This document shows, piece by piece, positions 11,257 to 20,899 of a stretch of 35,391 nt of DNA. The position numbers and the translations under genes were made by a program. The notes under the pieces were generated by a model, which was not told the origin of the DNA, did not search any database, and saw nothing but the letters and a program-made list of their open reading frames with translations. The DNA comes from Ichthyophonus hoferi (lineage: Eukaryota; Opisthokonta; Ichthyosporea; Ichthyophonida; Ichthyophonidae), in the NCBI GenBank assembly GCA_002751075.1, contig NAOQ01000166.1, forward strand, positions 10,717-46,107, in the 5' to 3' direction. Position 1 is the first letter of the stretch, and each line of letters starts with the position of its first letter.

Positions 11257-11585
11257 TAGCACTCATCCTTGGCCTAGGCAGGTTATTTCACCTAGAACAT
11301 AAAAGTGTGAAGATAGAGTTTAGAAAGAGCCTTAACATGGTGATTACTTAGCTGTAAGGTTGTTAATCACTAAATAAACTAGGTAATTCCTATTGACATT
11401 CAGAAATTACTCTGGCATGGCATCCAATGTTTAAAAAAGGAAAACAATTGACCAAACTGCTTAACTGACTGCTTATTATTAAATACTAAATCCATATCGT
11501 ATGATATTCTACTTTTATCAAAAATAGATATCCTTATTTACTTCTCACAGCTTACGGAAAATTATTTTTCGAAAATTATTTTCAT
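11257..11585 (-). repeat. Foldback element 2, right arm, outer part (E')
   Basis: Reverse complement matches about 8680-9013. The match fades near 11585, where the Copia fossil begins. Confidence 0.82.
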
Positions 11586-11599
11586 GCTCAATTCTTATT

Positions 11600-14500
11600 C
11601 TATTGTTGTCGCCAGGGACTAAGATAGAATAACTCATCCAAATATCAGCATACTCACTCAGTATCCTTTCGATTTTAATAGACAAGAAGGACGTTTTCCC
11701 TTTCTGTTTAATTACAGCCAAAGAATCTTATGTTCTGAGATGTTCAACTTGAGGATTGGCACTAGTCCAGCCCTCAAAGTGGGTAATATTGTTTTCCAAT
11801 GTTGGTAAAGTTGTAAAGTCAACAACAATTGGAGTAGCTAACACAGCCTTAGCCCAATGTAACTATGGGACATGTCTCTGGACCATGACAGTCCTTGTAG
11901 TATTGCTCAAAGTATGACTCAATCTTTCACTGAAACCATTTGGAGAAAGATTTATAGCTATAGTGTATATCTGCTGTATACTTTGTGGCTTGCAAAATAT
12001 AGATTGTTTTTCATTCTTGAATTCAGTCTTATTTTCAGATAACCCCTCCATAATTTTGTAACCTGATTGATTTTCCATCAGATTAACATATACCTGGAAA
12101 CACCCACGTACATTTCTTTTGCTCTTAAGCACTCAAACCTTTAAGCAATGGCTGAAATAGTCAATAATAATATATATTCATTTACCACTCAATCAGATAT
12201 AAAGTTGAAAGCTAGACCAGTCTATACTAATGCATTCCAAGGGGCACATAGTTAAATGTGTAAGTAAATTTTGGGATTTGACTATGGTTTTAGATGTCAT
12301 GTAATTCTCATAGTCATGCTTGTCTCCTTTATGAAATAAAGTAATATCCAATTCCTTTGCCGGAGTCTTAACCACTAGAAGACTAGAATGCATTAAATGA
12401 TAGTGCATTTCCATATGAGATAACAAAATGTGTACCTCAACAGACCTAATATCCAGCTTAGACATATTACCTCTAATATTTTTATTAATTAGAATGTTGT
12501 CATCAATAGTATGTCCGGTTACCTCCACCCTATTTGCCACTTTGATAGACAATTTACTAAGTTCCATCAACAGGGTATCAGCACTAGATTGTAGAATTGC
12601 AATGCTGAAAAATATAGAGCTTATACAACATCTTCAATATGTAATTTACCTAGATTATTTTTGTACTCAATATCAATTACTAGCATACATCTTCCAGAAG
12701 AATAAGACATCTTATTGGACTTCCCATTACATAGGCGTCCCTACCTTACTCCATTTTTTTTTCCAAGCTTCCACAAGAAAAGCATACCAATAGCTGACAA
12801 TAAAAATTCTGGTGCCTGTTCATATAGGAAAAGTTGATTGGGACCACGTCCTTAATAATAGGTACAACGTGGGCAATATCTGACGAATCTGGATTTTGTA
12901 GATGGGACAAACCTTGGAAACAGTTATACAAAGCACAAATTTAAAGCTTGTTAGATTTGGCAACACTGGGACCAGGTGTAGAACAGAAAATGTTAACCAC
13001 AAAGTAGCTTCACATTATGGATCTACAATTTGGTCAATTCAATAATATTATGCCACTCATGTTGTAAATTCATTTGTACAACTGCATCACATTTATCTGC
13101 TCCTGGACAATTTGTTCAGAAAAAACTTTCACTTTAGTTCTGATTCTCAATACCTGAGCAGAAACTGTTTGTTTTTGTATTGGACCAGAGCTGAACCCTG
13201 GTCCAAGCTAACCTTCATAGAAACATTGACTATAGACTCCCTGGAAATACCAGGAAAATGAAAGGAAACTGTAGAAACCAACTCACATGTAGCCATGATT
13301 GTGTGTGGGGTATGGAGAGCAACGATTGTCTTGTGGGTAGGCACGACAGCCATAAAACTGCAAGGTACTCTGCTTTGCACATAAGCTCTTCTTCACGGTG
13401 AGTGAGAGGTATTATCAGCCCTAATAAAGTTAATCCAGATCTCTCACTCAGAATCGGACTGGGAATCCTCAGTCTTAATATATTTAACTTAATACTTCCT
13501 TCTGGTATACAAATCATTTCCAACATGATGCCTGTCATTAGATTGATGCATCATGTCACTCTTTCTCTCATTTCTGGTTTTCCTTTTATCACTTTGGTCC
13601 CTTTTTGAGACACCACTATGGAGGTCCTGATGTTCCAAATACTAGCTGTTCGAATGGTCAGACCTACTGGAAGATTGTCTCTTCTTACAGTCTGAGCAAT
13701 CAGGTTTCTTATTACCTTTCTTGTCATAATTGAAGCAGAAGCCCTTAAGCTTGTACTTAGCTTTTGTCGTCACAACTAACCCTTCAATGAACCTATTTGG
13801 GTTCTTGTCATTTTGGTTCCAGTGTTAGAAACTTTCTTGGAAGACAACAAAATAATTCGCATAAGTCCTCCCGCCTGAGTACAAAGCAATAAATGCCTTG
13901 TGCTTAGCAAACTCATATATAGACCTAAGAATAATCATGGCAGTGAGCAAAGAGTCCCGTGTCAGACCTAATTTATTCGAATCATTGCAAGCATCAAGTT
14001 GATGCTAGATAAACTCTGTAGTCAATTCCTGGGGTCTTAACTCAGCTTTCAAACATTTTCTAGTAACTCTAATCATGTAGTTTTACCTGTTGTGAGCGTA
14101 GTAGGCCTTCAACTTCATGATAGACAACCAATGACTCATTCACCAATATCTTTAAAAAAAATTGGAAGAGTATCTACAACTCCGTCCTAAAGCAATGACC
14201 TTTCCCAACACTGCTAGTTCAAGGCCTTCCTGAATATCACCTTATCCTCACCTTGGTCATCCAGTAACTCAATACAGTTCTCACTGGAAAAGGCTCTAAA
14301 AACCTTCTTGAATCAAACCAAGTATGTTAGCCCTTTGTCACAACCTTCATAGTAGGGAACTACGATATTATTAGGGGTTCACCGTTCTTTCTCATTTATA
14401 TCAGCAACTACTATAAAACTATAGGATTACACCATGTCCTTTTCACCCAAAATAGTAGGGCAGGACTCCTTTAACCTCACTCTCAAGTATTGTTTAATAT

Positions 14501-14620
14501 GAACACCAGTGGTGAGCATGCTGAGCAATGCCACAACCCTGGCTAGAAAAGTTGAAATATCTATTCCAATAATGTAGTCTTCCTCAACTTTAGCATTATT
14601 ATTACTCATGATAGACACCA
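11600..14620 (-). mobile_element. Copia-type (Ty1) retroelement fossil, broken
   Basis: Minus-strand coding traces in family order: gag-like sequence from about 14610 down to 13600 including a zinc-knuckle region near 13730, a GAG-pre-integrase-like stretch near 12200-12500, and integrase-like sequence near 11860-12100 (motif NGFSERLSHTL, cf. the Copia NG.AER... signature). It is broken in many places and looks old. No terminal repeats were identified. It abuts the foldback complex on its left. Confidence 0.7.
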
Positions 14621-14639
14621 TTGCTTCTAGTTAACAAAT

Positions 14640-15180
14640 GTTAGATTTTCTCAGAAATTAATAACTTTACTTTCGTTTGTTTGCACCTCAGGTGTTTAAT
14701 CAATATTTAAACTAAGTATGATTATCAGAAGAAATAAATAATGGACCTCTTGCTTTTGATTCAGGAATACGTTTGCTTATGTTAAAATAAGCATTAAACA
14801 TTTAAACATGAAGCCAATCTTAAATTACTCTAACCAATCAGGACCTAGCTTGCAATTATTTTGCTTAAGATTATCTCACACTAAACCTGATTCAGAATAA
14901 TGGCTAATGTTATTGGCAGGACTCAGTAATTTATTAAATAAATAGAGTTGGAGCACTAAATGATATGTAACATAGTTATATTTTCAGGTTTGTCTAATCT
15001 GTATTTTTATATGTAAATCAGGCCTCACTAATATATTTAATCTATGTACTACTACTGAAAAAGTGTATAACATTGAAAAATGTAAAATACCATAATGCAT
15101 CTTGCTTTTCTAAAATACATTCAAGAATATAGTCTATAGAACTACCTAAGCAGAGAAAAGTAGAATAAATTGACGTTTTG
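14640..15180. other. AT-rich spacer
   Basis: No feature recognised between the Copia fossil and the small gene to its right. Confidence 0.5.
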
Positions 15181-15184
15181 GGAG

Positions 15185-15190
15185 TTTATT
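15185..15190 (-). terminator. PolyA signal of the small minus-strand gene
   Basis: AATAAA on the minus strand, about 50 bp beyond the stop codon at 15240. Confidence 0.5.
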
Positions 15191-15239
15191 CCTTTTGAAA
15201 CGAATTTTTGATTAAAATTTGCAATATAAAGCAATCACA

Positions 15240-15443
15240 TTATTCACCACCATTACTAATTCCGTTATGCGATCCTTTGATTCCCAAGGTTTGCTTAATG
15301 TTTTCAATCTTGTTTAGAAAACGATTCAGTGGTGTTTTCAGTAGCGGAGCGGTGCGCACCTGAGGGCATTCATACCTCTGGTACTTGTTGCCCTCGCACG
15401 GAACTTGGACCGAGTCTTTCGAGTGTATGCATTTGTCTCCCAT
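15240..15443 (-). CDS. Small unrecognised protein, 67 residues
   Basis: I do not recognise this protein. From the ATG at 15443 the frame gives 67 residues starting MGDKCIHSKDSV, with three cysteines at 5, 16 and 26 (spacing 10 and 9), a basic and proline-containing middle (residues 27-50), and a glycine-rich polar end. There is no signal peptide or membrane segment. The stretch 15270-15440 is clearly richer in G and C than its flanks, and a minus-strand AATAAA follows the stop closely, which supports a real gene. The same frame stays open upstream to 15608, but that part is Lys- and Ile-rich from AT-rich codons, so I chose the ATG at the composition break. The minus-strand sequence just before the ATG (..tattag/gagagagaat) could also be a splice acceptor, making this a last exon. 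Confidence 0.45.
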   Translation of the reverse strand: MGDKCIHSKDSVQVPCEGNKYQRYECPQVRTAPLLKTPLNRFLNKIENIKQTLGIKGSHNGISNGGE

Positions 15444-15779
15444 ATTCTCTCTCCTAATATATTTCTTTATTTGTGCTTTCTTTTTAATAGAGTATTGATT
15501 TTTTTGTAAAAAACTTGCAACCTTTTTTTTTGTTATGATTCTCCTTATATACTTATCGTTACACAGTGACATAAGCCGTCGATAAATCAATCCATCATTT
15601 TTACACAATTGGTTTAATCTGTTTCCAAGAACTTATATCCGTTCTTCAAAATTACTTCAAAGCATATGAATCTTAGCATTAGTGTTTTCTTTTCCTCAAC
15701 AATCTGTTTTAAGTATTATGTAAACATTGATTTGTGATAAAGGAAAAATATATAACCATTAATGACGATAAACTTTAGT

Positions 15780-16080
15780 TATGATTTTGGTGTCTTATAT
15801 TCACAACATCCTACCAATCCGACGTTACGATTTTGTTTTTGATTGGCTCTCGTAATTCATCGACATTCCTAGAATGTTCCGCGTTGAATTTGAGTTATCA
15901 AACTTCTAATGGTTCAGTGGCCGTGAATGATGCTTCCATAATCGAGCTGACTCGTTTTAAATACCTATCTGGTTTGTGACCGGTGATTCGGGATTGGTTC
16001 TTGGCCCGAAATATACCAAAAAGTGGGACAGGAGTGGTACTTCTTGTTTTATGGTGACTGTAACGATGGTTTCTAACACA
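15780..16080 (-). promoter_or_regulatory. GC-richer possible promoter region of the small gene
   Basis: Raised GC compared with its flanks, and several CCAAT/ATTGG pentamers (near 15813, 15842 and 15993). It also holds AGAATGTTCC at about 15870, an inverted GAA/TTC pair like part of a heat-shock element. It lies 350-600 bp upstream of the small minus-strand gene. The assignment is by position only. Confidence 0.25.
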
Positions 16081-16084
16081 TGAT

Positions 16085-18540
16085 TATCAAGTGCCAACTA
16101 CAACAGGGACAATGATTTATACATTACCCTAGCACATCACACACAGTAGTTTGTTTACATAGCTATATATACATGCTATAGCATCAAGCTTTCTACAGAT
16201 TATTAAGTCAACAAGCAGTGATGTTGTCTAAATAACTTTATAATAAATAACCTGATCAATAGGAATACATGGTATTAGTGCATCACTATTTTAATGATGT
16301 AACAAATCTGAACCAATCAAAAATAAAAAATATTATATAATACAAGATAAGCTTTGAAACATTCTGTGAAAACTTTTGGCTATTCCATTTGTTTCAATAT
16401 AAAAGAATATTGGCTGTACTGGTGTTCTTTATGGTTTCAAACATGCAAATGATAAGAAAATATCACACACCAGGCTAACATGCAAGATGTATCAAAAAAA
16501 ATAGTCAACCAACTTTAATTAGCAAATGCCTGATTACAGACGTAAAACAACCAGCTTTATTTAAGAGATTATAATGAGACATAAAAGAAAGCTTAAGTAG
16601 AAGAAAAATTGAGATCAGAAAATATTAGCATATCTTACATAAAACATATATACATTCCACAAACCACAAGTACTATAGATAATATCAGGGCATCTATCTC
16701 CATTGATACAGTAGATTCTAAAAGAGTCAGAATTGGAATAGACTCAATGAAAGATACCATGATTGCAATCCTGTTGACTGAGTATGTTTTGAAAAAGTTA
16801 CCTCATACAAGTGAACAACCTTTGACCCTATGAATCACTCTAGCACGGCCAACACATTGATCTAGGCTAGATCCTGCTTCTAATAATTCCTCATTGTTCT
16901 TTTTTGACTACAGAGTTTAATCTTTTTATATCTTCAAGTGCTTCGTTGTAGCACAAAATTATACATTAACCTTAGTTCAATCAACCAAACAAATAGGTAG
17001 ATTTTATGCCACATGTATATTACATTGTATAAGAAGAGTAAGCATGTATGGTTAGAAATGGCGTGCATAGGTTGGACAGCAAATGCTATCTGGGGATTAT
17101 ATTTAGTATTTCATTGGGTAATGATACTAATTACTGACCTTTACTCTATGTATGGTGTTGTGGACATTAATGTAAAGCCAGGTATAAAATAGTTGATATT
17201 GATATTTAGAAATATTTGATTCTGACAGCCGATCTACATTGGTTAGTAAGGATTTTATTGATATTGACTTGTGTATAATATGTGAAAACAAAAGAACAAG
17301 AAAGGATAAGCCTACAAACCTTATTAAACCTATTTTATCTTGAAATATGTTTTTGTTCCTTGGCTTTATAAGTGCATACAATTAGCCAGTATTTTTTATT
17401 ATAATATTATATCATATCATATAATAACAATATATTCTAATATATTGTTAGTTTATTTTTTAACATCAGTAGGAAACATCAAATAATAACAAGATAGAAA
17501 AATGATGGATTTATCATTGCATAATGTACGCAGAAGGTTGGATATAATGAATAGATAAAATAGTAGTACTTTAATGGTAAATAAATAATCTATGTATCTT
17601 ATGCCATTAATAGCATCAATAAGCCACACTAATGAAGGTGATATGTAGCATGTGGTAGTGTGGTACTTTATTAACATATCAAAATTGAAAAATAAAATGA
17701 ATAAATATAAACAAGAATTATCATAACGGCATATAGCTGAATACCTGAGAACATGTCATTGTTTATTGACTAATTAATACATACATTATGATCCTTCAGA
17801 ATATGTATGGTTCTGTAGATTGATTAAAAACTACTTTGTAGATTTATAAGATTTGGTAATGATTAAATTTGGGACTATGATATAACTAATGTGTTCCGCA
17901 CCATTAGACCCTACATTTTTCATTTAACCAGATTTAGTCTTGAAAAATCAGGTTCATAGTTCAAAATCAAAATGATCAAATAATTATATTACAGTCATTA
18001 ACCACCAACTAATTGTGAATTCATCGCCAATTGCACACTTCAGGTTGCAGACTATGCATTTTAGAGTGAGCTATGTCGCCTTTATACTCACACTGTGTAA
18101 TTATATATATATATATAGCCTTATTTTACTGATTGATTACAGAATGGTGACTAGTTTACAATTAAGCCTAATTATGCAATTAAACAGCAATTAAAACCTG
18201 TTGTAATGAATAGAGTAAAAACTAAACAAAAATGTTATGATAGAAGCAATAAAATATATGGTCAGGATACAAAGAAGTTATATTCTGTAAGCAAAAGCCC
18301 CAAGTCAATTTGAATCATTGAGACTATGTCTAAAGAGCATGAGTTAAGCATAAAACACAATCAGGCCATGCACTTGTCAATTGTCAGGAGTTTCATATCA
18401 AAATAGATATTATAGCATGGGCACTATACTAAGTCATATCGACTTGGTAAAGTTGATATTACAATTGATATTGCAATCAATGCTATGATTATATGTAACA
18501 CTAGCACAAGAAACATTTAATAGTTATTAAGATTAATATT
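16085..18540. other. AT-rich DNA without recognised genes
   Basis: Open frames such as 16609-16833 (+) and 17127-17677 (-) show AT-biased composition and no known family. Local features are the hairpin at 17425-17450 and a short TA run near 18103-18117. Confidence 0.5.
17425..17450. repeat. Perfect short palindrome
   Basis: A 12-bp stem (TAACAATATATT) with a 2-nt centre and an exact inverted partner. It could be a small cruciform or a chance AT palindrome. Confidence 0.7.
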
Positions 18541-18542
18541 AA

Positions 18543-18579
<37 letters not shown>

Positions 18580-18580
18580 G
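18543..18580. repeat. (ATT)n microsatellite followed by a GCAGCT run
   Basis: About twelve ATT/TTA units, followed at 18591-18610 by repeated GCAGCT. This low-complexity block lies just before the duplicated gap flank. Confidence 0.95.
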
Positions 18581-18602
18581 TAGTTGTTGTTGCAGCTGCA
18601 GC

Positions 18603-18722
18603 TGCAGCTGTTGCTATCATTTACACTGGTACTATTAATACTCAAGTTAGCGTCAGCAATGATACCGGAACACTACATATTCTAATAATTATTGACACTT
18701 CATAAGGTATATATATATATAT
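18603..18722 (+). repeat. Left copy of the 120-bp sequence flanking the gap
   Basis: Identical, base for base as far as I can read, to 19142-19261, including a final (AT)7 run. It ends exactly where the run of N starts. Confidence 0.95.
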
Positions 18723-19141
18723 NNNNNNNNNNNNNNNNNNNNNNNNNNNNNNNNNNNNNNNNNNNNNNNNNNNNNNNNNNNNNNNNNNNNNNNNNNNNNN
18801 NNNNNNNNNNNNNNNNNNNNNNNNNNNNNNNNNNNNNNNNNNNNNNNNNNNNNNNNNNNNNNNNNNNNNNNNNNNNNNNNNNNNNNNNNNNNNNNNNNNN
18901 NNNNNNNNNNNNNNNNNNNNNNNNNNNNNNNNNNNNNNNNNNNNNNNNNNNNNNNNNNNNNNNNNNNNNNNNNNNNNNNNNNNNNNNNNNNNNNNNNNNN
19001 NNNNNNNNNNNNNNNNNNNNNNNNNNNNNNNNNNNNNNNNNNNNNNNNNNNNNNNNNNNNNNNNNNNNNNNNNNNNNNNNNNNNNNNNNNNNNNNNNNNN
19101 NNNNNNNNNNNNNNNNNNNNNNNNNNNNNNNNNNNNNNNNN
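18723..19141. other. Assembly gap (419 N)
   Basis: Unknown bases. Open frames crossing it are meaningless. Confidence 1.
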
Positions 19142-19261
19142 TGCAGCTGTTGCTATCATTTACACTGGTACTATTAATACTCAAGTTAGCGTCAGCAATG
19201 ATACCGGAACACTACATATTCTAATAATTATTGACACTTCATAAGGTATATATATATATAT
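19142..19261 (+). repeat. Right copy of the 120-bp gap flank
   Basis: Begins immediately after the N run and repeats 18603-18722 exactly, then continues into unique sequence. Confidence 0.95.
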
Positions 19262-20085
19262 GGTTTTGATAAAACATTTGAAATTACCAAAATGAACAAT
19301 TTTATCAATATGTGTAAAAACGTTGTGGCAATTTATTTTGAGCAATTCCTCACACTGTCCTGATTTAAAATGCATTTGCCTAGATCATGATGTCACCTTA
19401 TTTCGCAAATGAACTGTTTGTATGCTCCCTGATAAGTTATAGCATAGTAAAGGTATGCCTCAATCAGCTTAATAAAGTTATCTGGATAGAAAAATAAAAT
19501 AAAACAAAAAATTAAAATAAGCAAACAAGTCTATGCCAATTCCCAACAAAATCTATTTTTAAAACGTGCATAGCATCAATTAATATAAACCACATTGAAG
19601 TTACTATTGCAAGCCTTTAATAGGAAAAATAGTAAGATATTTCTTGTGCCTAGAGCGAAACCTCAATACATCATTAATTTTTATGGAAGTTAGGAGTCCT
19701 AAATATGTATCATCTTACTAATAGCTAGTTTACGTTATGCCATCAAAGTAGTCAATCAATGCTATATACCAATTCTTCAACAATTATCAAAGTTTCATCA
19801 TGTAATTGGTTGATCATCTTGAAAGTGTTGTATTAGATATTGCACTAATGCTTTGGAACTTTGGGTATAACTTGAACAGAAGGCCAAGGAAAAACCTCCA
19901 ACTTTCAGTACTTAAGGTTTTCGCTTGTCTACCAGCAAGAAGCTATGCTTGAAACTACTAGGCTCCAGCTGCTCTTCATGCCTTATCAACTGAACATTCT
20001 ATCTACCAGAAGTCATCCACCTATAGTTTGGTTCCTCCAACACTGCAGCCTGTTCTAAACAGAGGTATACCTTCTGGAGGCCCCA
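19262..20085. other. Unassigned AT-rich DNA
   Basis: No gene seen. The part from about 19860 to 20085 is less AT-rich and may be transposon debris, but no family was recognised. Confidence 0.4.
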
Positions 20086-20435
20086 TGTTATTTGTAAAAA
20101 GATTTCAAAAACTTTACGTTGGAACTAAGTTTTTTATTACGCTTAGATAAATTATTCTTTATTTTTATTACCACGTTTACGCATTTGGTTATACTTACTA
20201 ATTAAGGTTAATAAGAAGTTGTGGTGGAAAATGCTCCTTCTAAATCTATGATTTGGTGGTAATGTATTTCTAAGACAACTAAGCAAAGAATTGTTTCTAT
20301 ATACAGAAACCAATCAAAACTTTAAACATATACTTACTGGTTTTCCTATGTACAAAAACCAATTAGAAGTTTGCACATATATCTATTGGTGTTTGTATCG
20401 TAATTCATATATACCAAGTTCCCAAAACCATAACA
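20086..20435. mobile_element. LTR-like segment, tentative
   Basis: A 350-bp stretch starting TGTTAT and ending ATAACA, the inverted ends typical of retroelement LTRs. The next bases on the right (ttggtttcag) loosely resemble a primer-binding site. No second copy was found beyond the Copia fossil to the right, and no target duplication is visible. Confidence 0.2.
20297..20395 (+). repeat. Two tandem 49-bp imperfect repeats
   Basis: Each copy begins ctat.tac, contains AAACCAAT and ends near a (A/C)TGGT(T/G)TT element, so each unit can form a short hairpin. Confidence 0.6.
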
Positions 20436-20899
20436 AAGTTATTGGTTTCAGTCATCAAATATATTTTAAAGGAGTTTTCAAAACAAAAAAATTACTTGTT
20501 TTAATATTTATTTATATTATATCTTTTAATTTTTATAGTAGAAATTCATCATCCATATTCTTTACTAGAAGGCTAACTAGTCAAGTCTAATACAGTTGAG
20601 CCAATAGAGAATACCTGTATAGTGTCCATCTATGATTATAATGGTTTGGAACATAGTTATTGCACACTACAAGCTGTCAGGTAGAAACATTAAAGCATCT
20701 CTAAATTCCAAACAATTGCATGTACTGGAAGCAGAACTTGCAGGGGCTTTTATCTAACGATGACTATCTAATTCAACCAACAGATAAGAGGACTAGTGCA
20801 TGGCAAATAAAAATTAATACAGCAAACACCCAATATTAGTCTGATTTTCAATATTTTTCTATTCACAGTTTAGAACGAATGAACCTCCATAAAGTTAAC

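Noticed and set aside
12428-12793. Plus-strand open frame
   Set aside because: Antisense shadow of the minus-strand Copia fossil.
16609-16833. 74-codon plus-strand frame
   Set aside because: AT-rich, no good start or family match. It could be old repeat coding debris but cannot be supported.
16859-16873. Short GATCTAG palindrome
   Set aside because: A 7-bp stem is expected by chance in this much sequence and has no associated feature.
18642-19184. Long open frames across the N run
   Set aside because: Artefacts of translating unknown bases.
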